Shown: positions 26,529-34,895 of the stretch, piece by piece
Layout: every line of letters begins with the position of its first letter
Numbering within the stretch: the stretch's first letter is position 1
DNA from: CAYSEW01 sp964430245
Lineage (GTDB): Bacteria > Bacteroidota > Bacteroidia > Flavobacteriales_D > Parvicellaceae
Length of the DNA stretch: 64,000 nucleotides
Assembly: GCA_964430245.1 (NCBI GenBank)
Contig: CAYSEW010000013.1
Location: 1-64,000 of the forward strand
Direction: 5' to 3'
The notes under the pieces: generated by a model
Told to the model about the DNA's origin: nothing
What the model saw: the letters and a program-made list of their open reading frames with translations, nothing else
The model's database searches: none
Translations under genes and position numbers: made by a program

Positions 26529-27473
26529 CTATTCAGAACTTTCAGTGTTTTGTTCAGCTTTCTCTTCCTCTTTAATCTCTGTCTTTTTCTTTTTTCCTAA
26601 TAGATAACTGATCATGATTTCATGAGAGCCACTTGAAAATGAAGCAACACCATTCCTGTTAAATTCATAGGCATAAGTTATTCCAAGCTCTTCAATAATA
26701 TTCATTCCCATATTGATTAGGAATCCCCCTTGTTCTCTTATTCCAATCCCACCCCAATAATTATTTTTAAAATTAAAGTTTCCGATAAGGTCCCATTGAG
26801 ATTCAATTCCATTTGCATTCCTAATTAAAAATAAAGGTTTGAATGCTATATCTTCTGATAGATCTAGTAAATATGAGAAATATAAAATTCTATGTTTTGT
26901 AAGATCGTATGCTCCTTCAATATTCTGTAGTTCAAGATCTATAGCTGATGTGAATAATTGAGGAAAAGATATCCCTATATTTAGTTTTTCTTTGTACGAA
27001 TAGATCATTCCAAACTGAGAATTAAATGCAATTCCATTTAAATTAGGATTGAGTAATATAGGGTCGGAGGCATCTGAAGATATTGCATTTTCAAGGTTCA
27101 TAGAACCTTGAAGAATTCCTAGAGACATTCCCATGTGAAGTGCATTCTTTTTATTGATCTTAAGGTGGTAGGCAAAAGATCCTTGACAATTGAATCTTTC
27201 CAAAAATGCAACCTTGTCATATGCCATGCTAAAACCTAATCCAATTTTAGGGGAAAATTGCATTTGACTAGTTAGCCATGTAGTTACAGGAGCTCCATCA
27301 AATCCTAACCATTGTTGTCTATGAGAAAGATTCATTTCAATTCCTTTGTCAATTCCTGCTATTGCAGGGTTGATCTGAATTATATTATATGAATAAAGGG
27401 AGTTAAGAGGGATTTGCTGTGCAGATATACCCATTTGAGCAAAAAGAAATAAATATATTATTTTTCTATACAT
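26529..27473 (-). CDS. PorP/SprF family T9SS outer-membrane protein
   Basis: The 314-residue protein has a signal peptide (MYRKIIYLFLFAQMGISA) followed by QIPLNSLYSYNIIQINPAIAGI, the signature of the PorP/SprF family. These proteins are 12-14-strand outer-membrane barrels. SprF is needed to export the SprB adhesin in Flavobacterium and PorP is part of the core T9SS. The C terminus adds a charged tail (KKKKTEIKEEEKAEQNTESSE). It starts 2 nt after the stop of the type B T9SS cargo gene, the standard arrangement for a dedicated pair, so it probably serves that adhesin. Confidence 0.92.
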   Translation of the reverse strand: MYRKIIYLFLFAQMGISAQQIPLNSLYSYNIIQINPAIAGIDKGIEMNLSHRQQWLGFDGAPVTTWLTSQMQFSPKIGLGFSMAYDKVAFLERFNCQGSFAYHLKINKKNALHMGMSLGILQGSMNLENAISSDASDPILLNPNLNGIAFNSQFGMIYSYKEKLNIGISFPQLFTSAIDLELQNIEGAYDLTKHRILYFSYLLDLSEDIAFKPLFLIRNANGIESQWDLIGNFNFKNNYWGGIGIREQGGFLINMGMNIIEELGITYAYEFNRNGVASFSSGSHEIMISYLLGKKKKTEIKEEEKAEQNTESSE

Positions 27474-27475
27474 AA

Positions 27476-30244
27476 TTATCTCATTAATATTACAGACCCA
27501 TTATATTCATTGCCACTACAAATAATTGTATAAAAGTAGGTGCCGTCAGGTAATGGCTCTCCTTCGATATTGGTGCCATCCCAATGATTGTTATACGATT
27601 TAGATTGCCATACTAGTTTACCCCATCTATTATAGATAGATACAGGACATCCAGATAATGAATTAGGTTTATTGATATTCCAAGTGTCATTTTTGCCATC
27701 TCCATTAGGAGTAATGATATTATTGATGATCAATTCATTTACTTGTGTAACAAATACGACAACAGAGTCAATTCCAGTACATCCATCTGTAGTTTCAGCT
27801 TCAAGATAATAGGTTGTTGAAAAAGTGGGGTTAACAGTTGGATCTTCTGTAAATGGATTATCTATATTAAAATTGGGTGACCAAGTTAAATTAATGCCAT
27901 TAGTGACTGTTGCATCTAAGGTAGTACTTTCTCCTTCCTCAATGATCATGTCTGGGCCAGCATCAATTATTACAGGTTCATAGATCTCTATATAAATATT
28001 ACAATTGGCTGTGTTGCCAATTTCATCTTCAGCAGTATAGTTCAGAATTGTTATTCCAGTTGGGAAAGTGCTGCCCGAAGATAACCCAGTACTATCTGTT
28101 TGTGAAATGTTAACAAGGCTACAATCATCGGAAGCATTTGGATTTGAATATAAAATGATTGATTCACAAGAAAAAATGGAATCAGTACAAGAGATTATAG
28201 GGGGGACTGTGTCATTAGGGTATAAGTTAACAGCACATGTACTTGTATTTCCACTTGCATCTGTAGATGTTAAATAAAGTAGATTAATTCCACCAGTTGT
28301 TGATCCAGGGGGAATACTTTGGGTAATTACTGGAGATGCATCGCAATAGTCAGAACTTGAAGTTTGGGGAACAAGGTCTGGTACAACATATAGACAGTTC
28401 ACGTCTAAATCGATAGTTTGATCTGCAGGACAAATAATTGCAGGGGAAGTAGTATCAGTTAAAGTAATGGTAAATGAACAGCTATTCACATTATTATAAA
28501 TATCTGTAGCAGTAAGTACAATAGTTTGTTGAGTGCCTATACCAAATAATGTATCACCAGAAGGAGTACTTTGTGTAAATATGAAATTAGTGTCACAATT
28601 ATCTATTGGAGCTAAAAGCTGTTGGTAATCAGGAATTATATAACTGCAATTGCTGTCAAGAGGAACATTTGGGTTTTGAGGACAATCAAAAGAAGGGGCT
28701 GTTTGATCAAGAACTGTAAGCATAAAGCTGCATGAATCAGAATTCCCACTAGAATCAGTAACAAAAATATTCATTTGAGTAGTTGTTCCAACGTTTAATG
28801 CTGAGCCAACTGATGGGTTTTGTGAGAAAATAAATGAATTTTGACAATTATCTGTAACAGATAATAGGTTTGAAAAGTCTTCAATTATATAAACACAATT
28901 AGTGTCTGCTTTTTTAGTAGTATCTGAAGCACAGCTAGTGATTACTGGAGGAATGGTGTCAATTGAAATGAGGTCAAACTGACAAGTAGTGAAATTTCCA
29001 ATTATATCAGTTGCAGTAAGTGTAATTGTTGATGTAGTGTTAGTATTTAAAACTGTTCCAGGTATCGGTAATTGTTCAAGTAGAATTGAACCGGTACAAT
29101 TGTCTGAGGAACTAGAGAGGCCAGTATAGTCAGCTACAACAAACTGACAATTAGCATTCACATAATCTGTTTGGGTTCCAGGGCATGTAATAGTTGGTGG
29201 AATAGTATCAACAACTAAAATTCTATAAGAACATACACTTGCATTTCCTGATAAGTCTGTTACATTAAAAGAGATAAAAGGATTGTCACCACCATTAAAT
29301 ATAGTTCCAATAGCAGGATGCTGCGCTATGATTAGGTTGGGGTCACAATTATCACTTGCAGTAATAGATCCAGTAAGGTCTACTAATGTATATTCACAAT
29401 TCACATTTGTGTAAACGTTGCTGTCTGGTGGGCAAATTACAGTTGGGGGTAAATTATCGTCAACAATGATCAAAAAAGTGCAAGAATCTATATTTCCAGA
29501 ATTGTCCGTTGCGTACATTGTCACATTTTGAGAGGTCACTATCGTAGATCCAATAGCTGGGCTTTGAGTAACTATAGGATTAGAGTCGCAGTTATCATTT
29601 ACTGTCATTAGAGAAGTATAATCTCCAAGAATAGCTTCACAGTTAGCATTGGCACTTACGTTTTGAGTACCTAAACAAGTTATAGTAGGGGGTATGGTGT
29701 CTAATAACTGTAATTGAAAGTTGCAGGAGGATGAATTCCCAGAAGAATCTGTCGCGATTAATGTTACTGTCTGACTTGAAATTCCTGATAGTACAACTCC
29801 AGGAACAGGAGATTGTTTAATAATAATAGAATCGCAATTATCAGTAGCTGCTGCTAATGGCTTATAATCCTGCATAATTGTTTCGCAGTTATTGTCAACA
29901 TATTGTATTTGATTAGTAGGGCATGTAATTACAGGATTAATAGTGTCGATAACTATTATATAAAAAGAACAAGTACTAGAGTCAGTACCATTTGATATAG
30001 TGTATTCTTGATAGGTAGAACCAAAAGGGAAAACATCACCTGATGTTAGCCCAGTTAAATCAGTTTGTGAAATTGATGCTCCAACACAATTTGAATTGCA
30101 CGAAACACTATAATTAGCTGTTGCTGAGCAAGTTGAACTATTGTAAAAAGTAGTGTCTGAAGGACAGTTTAAGGTGGGTGTTTGACTAGTTACTTTAAAT
30201 AGTAATGCCAAATAGATAAACACAAAAAATAATCGAATAGTCAT
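27476..30244 (-). CDS. HYR-repeat adhesin with T9SS type B (gliding motility-associated) C terminus
   Basis: The 922-residue protein has a signal peptide, nine cysteine-rich HYR-like immunoglobulin-fold repeats of about 80 residues (each with a PPxITCP-type start, then ASDNCD and TATDSSGNxSxCxF), a short bridging domain (PVIIDAGPDMIIEEGESTTLDATVTNG, PKD/Ig-like) and the type B sorting domain at the end (NNIITPNGDGKNDTW, YNRWGKLVWQS, DGTYFYTI, GSVILMR). Type B cargo is exported by T9SS and held at the surface, often as a gliding or adhesion filament. Repeats are diverged, so they look old and not freshly duplicated. It is followed by a PorP/SprF gene after 2 nt. Confidence 0.93.
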   Translation of the reverse strand: MTIRLFFVFIYLALLFKVTSQTPTLNCPSDTTFYNSSTCSATANYSVSCNSNCVGASISQTDLTGLTSGDVFPFGSTYQEYTISNGTDSSTCSFYIIVIDTINPVITCPTNQIQYVDNNCETIMQDYKPLAAATDNCDSIIIKQSPVPGVVLSGISSQTVTLIATDSSGNSSSCNFQLQLLDTIPPTITCLGTQNVSANANCEAILGDYTSLMTVNDNCDSNPIVTQSPAIGSTIVTSQNVTMYATDNSGNIDSCTFLIIVDDNLPPTVICPPDSNVYTNVNCEYTLVDLTGSITASDNCDPNLIIAQHPAIGTIFNGGDNPFISFNVTDLSGNASVCSYRILVVDTIPPTITCPGTQTDYVNANCQFVVADYTGLSSSSDNCTGSILLEQLPIPGTVLNTNTTSTITLTATDIIGNFTTCQFDLISIDTIPPVITSCASDTTKKADTNCVYIIEDFSNLLSVTDNCQNSFIFSQNPSVGSALNVGTTTQMNIFVTDSSGNSDSCSFMLTVLDQTAPSFDCPQNPNVPLDSNCSYIIPDYQQLLAPIDNCDTNFIFTQSTPSGDTLFGIGTQQTIVLTATDIYNNVNSCSFTITLTDTTSPAIICPADQTIDLDVNCLYVVPDLVPQTSSSDYCDASPVITQSIPPGSTTGGINLLYLTSTDASGNTSTCAVNLYPNDTVPPIISCTDSIFSCESIILYSNPNASDDCSLVNISQTDSTGLSSGSTFPTGITILNYTAEDEIGNTANCNIYIEIYEPVIIDAGPDMIIEEGESTTLDATVTNGINLTWSPNFNIDNPFTEDPTVNPTFSTTYYLEAETTDGCTGIDSVVVFVTQVNELIINNIITPNGDGKNDTWNINKPNSLSGCPVSIYNRWGKLVWQSKSYNNHWDGTNIEGEPLPDGTYFYTIICSGNEYNGSVILMR

Positions 30245-30293
30245 TTACTTTTTTGAATTCCTGAAAATAAAAAACTCAGCGAATAAAAAAAAG

Positions 30294-30731
30294 TTAATGC
30301 ACTTTAATTTGTTTTAACTTTTGAACATAAGTAGGTGAGGTGGCGTAGCCAACATCCTTTAAAAATTGATAATAATCACCTCCTTTGTAATGCCTGTCCT
30401 GCCATCTTTTGTAATAATCAACACAGTCTAACCAGTTATCAAATGAAATGTATTTTTTCTTGTAATAAAATCCAAAAATATTATTTCTAGTTAGAGAACA
30501 CTTAGTGCATTTAAGCCACCCTGTCTCTAATATAGCTTGCTTCAATACGATTTCTGGATGTTGAATGCCAGCTTCAATTATTGCAGCTTTAACATTTTCT
30601 ACGGTAAGATCAGGGACTTTGTCTGGATCATTATAGCTAGCATAAGAATTAGAAGGAGATGCTATTAATACTAGCATTATTGTTGTAAAAAAAGCTAGTT
30701 TTAATAGTATGTTTTCTTTTAGTATGTTCAT
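30294..30731 (-). CDS. Small exported glucosaminidase-domain protein
   Basis: The 145-residue protein is nearly all one glucosaminidase (GH73/FlgJ-C-like) domain after an N-terminal hydrophobic segment (about 10-30, TTIMLVLIASPSNSYA). Such enzymes cut the glycan backbone of peptidoglycan. ILKQAILETGWLKC contains the likely catalytic Glu, and NNIFGFYYKKKYISFDNWLDCVDYY and the YVQKLKQI end are typical. It carries no cell-wall-binding repeats, unlike many larger relatives. A role in remodelling the wall during export or division is a guess. It lies 49 nt upstream of the T9SS adhesin gene, on the same strand. Confidence 0.85.
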   Translation of the reverse strand: MNILKENILLKLAFFTTIMLVLIASPSNSYASYNDPDKVPDLTVENVKAAIIEAGIQHPEIVLKQAILETGWLKCTKCSLTRNNIFGFYYKKKYISFDNWLDCVDYYKRWQDRHYKGGDYYQFLKDVGYATSPTYVQKLKQIKVH

Positions 30732-30778
30732 ATTTACAATTTTAATTTCTACTATGGAGTAGTCTATTAAAAGGGGTG

Positions 30779-30786
30779 CAAAGGTA
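30779..30786 (-). promoter_or_regulatory. Candidate -7 box for the glucosaminidase gene
   Basis: TACCTTTG on the minus strand matches TAnnTTTG and lies 47 nt before the start codon. No -33 element is clear. The same intergenic stretch must also hold the promoter of the divergent hydrolase at 30805. Confidence 0.35.
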
Positions 30787-30804
30787 AATTATTATTTTAA
30801 ATAG

Positions 30805-31743
30805 ATGGGTAAATCTTATAATCAGTATCAATCATGGAAACTTTTTCAGGATTACTTTCCAGAAGAGTATAGGATTACGGAGGCTAATCAACCTGAAGAG
30901 TTTTATTGGAATTGGAATGAATATGAAGTGCATATAGATCATTATTTACCAAGAACATCACCAAAAGGAATTAAATTGATTTTAGTGCACGGTGGTGGAG
31001 GTAATGGAAGGTTGTTGTCTCCTATTGGAGTTGCACTTTCATTACAAGGATATGAATGTATTGCTCCTGATTTTCCTGGGTTTGGGTTAACTGTAATTAA
31101 TAAACCTAATTCATATTATACATGGATAGCTCTTTTAAATGACTTAGTAGATAAAGAGTTAGAGAAGAATAAAAAGATTGTGTTATGTGGAATTAGTTTA
31201 GGAGGTATGCTATCATATCAAGTAGCTTGTCAAAATAAAAATGTTGATGCTTTAATGGTTTCAAGTTTAGCAGATACTCGTAGGAAAAATGTACAGTTGC
31301 AGCTTGCTAAAAATAAAACAGTAGGAAAATATGCTTTTTCATTTTTGAGTGCTACTAAAATAATTACTGATAATATGAAAATCCCTATAAAGGTTACTAC
31401 TAAAATGTGGGCTATGGCTAATAATCCTTCTTTCGTAGATAAACTAAAAAAAGACAAAGTAGGGTCAGGGAGTTGGGTGTACATGAAATTTTTAAGGACA
31501 TTGTTTGAAGCGAATCCTAAAATAGAACCCGAAGACTTTTCTAATTGTCCTCTTTTGTTTTTTCAGCCTGAGAATGACCATATTATTCCATGGGAAATAT
31601 CTGAACCTTTTTATAATAAGTTAAATTGTGACAAAAAAATAGTCGTTTTAAAGGGGTGTGGTCATATTCCTATGGAAAAACCAGGAATTAACCAATTAAG
31701 AGAAGCAGCACTTAATTTCTTAGATAATTTAAATAGTAAGTAA
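30805..31743 (+). CDS. Alpha/beta hydrolase
   Basis: The 312-residue protein has the alpha/beta-hydrolase fold: LILVHGGGGNGRLL forms the oxyanion region, GISLGGMLSYQ carries the nucleophile (Ser in G-x-S-x-G), PENDHIIPW supplies the acidic residue and GCGHIPMEKPG the catalytic His. There is no signal peptide, so it is probably cytoplasmic. The substrate cannot be told: esterase, lipase, or carbon-carbon hydrolase are all possible. Transcription should end at the hairpin right after its stop. It is divergent from the glucosaminidase gene. Confidence 0.85.
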   Translation: MGKSYNQYQSWKLFQDYFPEEYRITEANQPEEFYWNWNEYEVHIDHYLPRTSPKGIKLILVHGGGGNGRLLSPIGVALSLQGYECIAPDFPGFGLTVINKPNSYYTWIALLNDLVDKELEKNKKIVLCGISLGGMLSYQVACQNKNVDALMVSSLADTRRKNVQLQLAKNKTVGKYAFSFLSATKIITDNMKIPIKVTTKMWAMANNPSFVDKLKKDKVGSGSWVYMKFLRTLFEANPKIEPEDFSNCPLLFFQPENDHIIPWEISEPFYNKLNCDKKIVVLKGCGHIPMEKPGINQLREAALNFLDNLNSK

Positions 31744-31747
31744 AAAA

Positions 31748-31768
31748 AAAGCGGTCAATGACCGCTTT
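31748..31768. terminator. Bidirectional intrinsic terminator
   Basis: AAAGCGGTC and GACCGCTTT form a 9-bp stem around a 3-nt loop. An A run precedes it and T-rich sequence follows on the plus strand, and the reverse gives T8 on the minus strand, so it can serve both the alpha/beta hydrolase gene and rplS. It lies between the two stops (31743 and 31773) and is the clearest hairpin terminator in the window. Confidence 0.85.
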
Positions 31769-31772
31769 AAAA

Positions 31773-32132
31773 TTATTTTTTTGAATATTGTTTCTTTTCT
31801 CTGATTCTTGCAGATTTACCTCTTCTATCTCTTAAGTAGAATATTCTTGCTCTTCTAACAGAACCTTGTTTATCTACTTTTATTTTTTCAATAAAAGGTG
31901 AAGAGATAGGGAAAATTCTTTCGACACCAGTTCCATTGGATATTTTACGAACAGTAAAAGTTTCTGTAGTTCCGCTTCCTCTTCTTTGGATTACAGTTCC
32001 TTGAAATAATTGAATTCTTTCTTTATTACCTTCCTTAATCTTATATGAAACAGTAATTGTATCACCAGCACTGAAATCAGGTAATTGTTTTCCTTCAGTT
32101 AATTCCGATTCTATTTCTTTAATAATATCCAT
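31773..32132 (-). CDS. rplS: 50S ribosomal protein L19
   Basis: L19 lies at the subunit interface of the 50S particle. The 119 residues match the family, with FSAGDTITVSYKI, RIQLFQGTVIQRRGSG, FTVRKISNGTGVERIFPISSPFI and RRARIFYLRDRRGKSARI. It follows trmD after 107 nt, keeping the common bacterial trmD-rplS order, though rpsP and rimM are not here. A hairpin terminator follows directly. Confidence 0.97.
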   Translation of the reverse strand: MDIIKEIESELTEGKQLPDFSAGDTITVSYKIKEGNKERIQLFQGTVIQRRGSGTTETFTVRKISNGTGVERIFPISSPFIEKIKVDKQGSVRRARIFYLRDRRGKSARIREKKQYSKK

Positions 32133-32239
32133 GACTTTGTATTTTCTGCTTACCCTTTTGGGCGTGCAATATTACAAAGAAATAATGTAAATATTATAAT
32201 AGTAATATAAAATTATTTTTCTATCTGAAATTTAGGTCA

Positions 32240-32917
32240 TTATTTTTTAAAAAGATCTGGCCTTCTATTTTTAGTTTTTTCAATGGATTTTTCCATTCTC
32301 CATTCTTCAATTGCTTTTAGGTTACCTGAAGTGAGTATTTCAGGTACTTTCCAACCCTTGTATTCTGCAGGTCTTGTGTAGACAGGTGGAGCTAATAGAT
32401 TGTCCTGGAAAGAATCTGTTAAGGCGGAAGTTTCATCATTTAAAACTCCAGGAATTAATCTAATAATACTATCAGCAAGAACAGCAGCAGCTAATTCACC
32501 ACCAGATAAAACATAATCTCCAATTGATATTTCCATTGTGACAATATGCTCTCTTACTCTTTCATCAATTCCTTTGTAATGTCCGCAAATAATAATAATA
32601 TTCTTAAGTGTAGAAAGTTGATTACATATGTTTTGTGAAAGTGATTTTCCATCTGGAGTCATGAAAATAATTTCATCGTAATCTCTCTGTTTTTTTAGTG
32701 CTGTAATGCACTCGTCAATGGGTTCAATAGTTAGGACCATTCCTGCACCTCCTCCAAAAGCATAATCATCTATACTTTTTTGTTTGTTATTTGAATAGTC
32801 CCTGATGTTGTGAATATGGATGTCTACAATTTTTTTATCCTTAGCTCTTTGTAAAATGGAATCATTAAAAGGACTTTCCAATAATTTAGGTACTGCACTT
32901 AAAATATCTATTCTCAT
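32240..32917 (-). CDS. trmD: tRNA (guanine37-N1)-methyltransferase TrmD
   Basis: TrmD methylates G37 next to the anticodon in tRNAs reading CUN, CCN and CGG, preventing frameshifts; it is a SPOUT enzyme with a trefoil knot. The 225 residues match the family. Visible are AFGGGAGMVLTIEPI, the knot and SAM site in IIICGHYKGIDERV and ISIGDYVLSGGELAAAVLAD, and the C-terminal PPVYTRPAEYKGWKVPEIL. It follows the MBL hydrolase gene after 11 nt and precedes rplS. Confidence 0.97.
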   Translation of the reverse strand: MRIDILSAVPKLLESPFNDSILQRAKDKKIVDIHIHNIRDYSNNKQKSIDDYAFGGGAGMVLTIEPIDECITALKKQRDYDEIIFMTPDGKSLSQNICNQLSTLKNIIIICGHYKGIDERVREHIVTMEISIGDYVLSGGELAAAVLADSIIRLIPGVLNDETSALTDSFQDNLLAPPVYTRPAEYKGWKVPEILTSGNLKAIEEWRMEKSIEKTKNRRPDLFKK

Positions 32918-32928
32918 GACAATCTAAT

Positions 32929-33708
32929 TTAAACAGTTATGGTTAATCCATCATGGGATAAATAAATATTTTCCGGTAATTCATTGGAAACTTCATCATG
33001 TTTGCCCATCAAATGAGAGATGTGAGTAAAATATGCTTTTTCTGGCTGAAGCTCCTTTACTAATTCAATGGCTTCTTCTAGATTAAAATGTGAAATGTGC
33101 TGTTCTTTTCTGAGTGCATTAATCACCAGCACTTTTAAACCTTTCATTTTTTCTTTTTCTGCTTCATCAATATAATTAGCATCTGTTATGTAACAAAAGT
33201 CATCAATTCTAAACCCAAAAACTGGAAGCTTATAATGCATCACTTTTATAGGTGTTATATTAATATCTCCAATTGTTAAGGGCTTATTTTGTAAAAGGTG
33301 TCTATTAATCTTGGGGATTCCTGGATATTTGAACGCATCATCAAAAATGTAAATGTATTCCCTTTTTAAAGATTTAAAAACATCATCTGAGCAATAAATA
33401 TCTATGGGTTTTTTATGAATGAAATTAAATGCTCTAATGTCGTCTAACCCTGCAACATGATCTTTGTGAGCATGAGTAAATAATACTGCATCTAATTTAG
33501 ATAGCTTAGCATTGAGCATTTGCTGTCGAAAATCAGGACCTGTGTCAACTACAATTGAAGTGTTATGTTTTTCAATATGTATGGAAGACCTTAGTCTTTT
33601 GTCTTTAGTTGATGAGGATTGACAAACCTCACATTGACATCCAATGACAGGGACTCCCTGAGAAGTTCCTGAGCCTAAAATACGAACTATTAAATCTGAC
33701 TTAGACAC
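32929..33708 (-). CDS. PhnP-like MBL-fold metallo-hydrolase
   Basis: This 259-residue metallo-beta-lactamase-fold enzyme resembles PhnP phosphodiesterases. It has GSGTSQGVPVIGCQCEVCQ with a structural zinc-type Cys cluster, VVDTGPDFRQQML, the metal motif FTHAHKDHVAGLDDIR, FCYITDANYI, and the FTHISHLMG end. The function outside phosphonate use is not settled; there is no phn cluster here. It overlaps the cysteine desulfurase gene by 8 nt and is followed by trmD after 11 nt, so the three form one transcription unit with likely roles in tRNA and nucleotide metabolism. Confidence 0.87.
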   Translation of the reverse strand: MSKSDLIVRILGSGTSQGVPVIGCQCEVCQSSSTKDKRLRSSIHIEKHNTSIVVDTGPDFRQQMLNAKLSKLDAVLFTHAHKDHVAGLDDIRAFNFIHKKPIDIYCSDDVFKSLKREYIYIFDDAFKYPGIPKINRHLLQNKPLTIGDINITPIKVMHYKLPVFGFRIDDFCYITDANYIDEAEKEKMKGLKVLVINALRKEQHISHFNLEEAIELVKELQPEKAYFTHISHLMGKHDEVSNELPENIYLSHDGLTITV

Positions 33709-34840
33709 TTAATACAACTAATTCTTTGATCTTTTCTAATGCAAAATCAATTTCTTGTTTTGTAGTATATCTACTAAATGAAAACCTTATAGATTGGCAA
33801 TTGTCTGAATTTGATAATTCAGCAAGGACATGAGATCCAGTATTAGATCCAGAGGAACAGGCACTTCCTCCAGATGCAGCTACGCCTTTTATGTCTAGTG
33901 AAAATAAAAGCATACTACTTTGTTCATTTTTTGGGAAACACACATTTAAAACAGTGTAAAGACTATTTTCAGGAGTAACATCTCCATTGAAGTTGATCTG
34001 ATCGTCTATTTTAAGTAATTCATCAATCATATATGATTTTAATTCCTGTACATGATTTTGATGAGATTTAAGATCTTTAAATGCTAGCTCCAATGCTTTA
34101 CCTAATCCAACGATTCCATATAAATTTTCAGTACCTCCTCTGTGTTTTCTTTCTTGAGAACCACCGGTAATAAATTGGTTGATAGAAATGTTTTTTTTGA
34201 TGAAGAGGAAACCAACGCCTTTAGGTCCATGTATTTTATGTGCAGCACAGGTTAAAAAATCAATATCAAGTTCCTTTAAATCAAATGAGTAATGACCCAT
34301 AGTTTGGACAGTGTCAGAATGAAAATAAGCATTGTTTTCTCTGCATAGATCACTCACTTTTTTCATTGGTAATAAATTTCCAATTTCATTGTTGGCATGC
34401 ATTAATGAGACCAATGTAGGAGTATCTTTTTTAAGTAAGGATTCCAGATGATCTGTATCAACATGGCCGTTTTTTTTAATATTTACTAGATCTACCTCAA
34501 TATTCATGATCTCTTTAAGATGTTCAGCGGTATGTCCAACGGCATGATGCTCAATTGGAGAGGTGATGATTCTTTTAACTCCTAGGTCAGTTACTGCACA
34601 TCTTAAAGCCATGTTGTCGGCTTCAGTACCACCTGAAGTAAAAATGATCTCACTAGGATCTGCATTTAAATGATTTGCAATATTCCTCCTGGTAATTTCT
34701 ATAATATTCTTGGTTTTTCTTCCAAAGGAATGAGTGCTTGAAGGATTGCCAAAATCTTCTTCTAAAAAAGGCATCATTACCTCTAGAACTTCAGGAGCTA
34801 ATGGAGTAGTGGCAGCATTATCTAAGTAGATCTTTTTCAT
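33701..34840 (-). CDS. Cysteine desulfurase (NifS/IscS class)
   Basis: The 379-residue PLP enzyme takes sulfur from cysteine as a persulfide for iron-sulfur clusters or tRNA thiolation. Visible are IYLDNAATTPLAPEV, TSGGTEADNMAL, SPIEHHAV, the PLP lysine in CAAHKIHGPKG (His201-Lys202) and the catalytic cysteine in GGSACSSGS (Cys328). The mobile Cys loop is of the class I (IscS/NifS) type. Co-transcription with trmD and, further on, the tRNA-related context make sulfur supply for tRNA thiolation a reasonable role. A -7 box 5 nt before the ATG marks it as first in the operon. Confidence 0.93.
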   Translation of the reverse strand: MKKIYLDNAATTPLAPEVLEVMMPFLEEDFGNPSSTHSFGRKTKNIIEITRRNIANHLNADPSEIIFTSGGTEADNMALRCAVTDLGVKRIITSPIEHHAVGHTAEHLKEIMNIEVDLVNIKKNGHVDTDHLESLLKKDTPTLVSLMHANNEIGNLLPMKKVSDLCRENNAYFHSDTVQTMGHYSFDLKELDIDFLTCAAHKIHGPKGVGFLFIKKNISINQFITGGSQERKHRGGTENLYGIVGLGKALELAFKDLKSHQNHVQELKSYMIDELLKIDDQINFNGDVTPENSLYTVLNVCFPKNEQSSMLLFSLDIKGVAASGGSACSSGSNTGSHVLAELSNSDNCQSIRFSFSRYTTKQEIDFALEKIKELVVLSV

Positions 34841-34845
34841 TTTTT

Positions 34846-34853
34846 CAAAAATA
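34846..34853 (-). promoter_or_regulatory. -7 promoter box for the cysteine desulfurase operon, 5 nt from the ATG
   Basis: The minus strand reads TATTTTTG, five A residues, then ATG. Full match to TAnnTTTG, no clear -33 element. Transcription would begin within a base or so of the start codon. Confidence 0.5.
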
Positions 34854-34895
34854 GTAGATGTATTTGAGAATTACTCATTTTATTGTAATGAAAAT

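Noticed and set aside
27900..30200. Regularly spaced similar segments that might suggest a CRISPR or satellite array
   Set aside because: The spacing of about 250 nt and the conservation at protein level show HYR protein repeats, not short identical DNA repeats.
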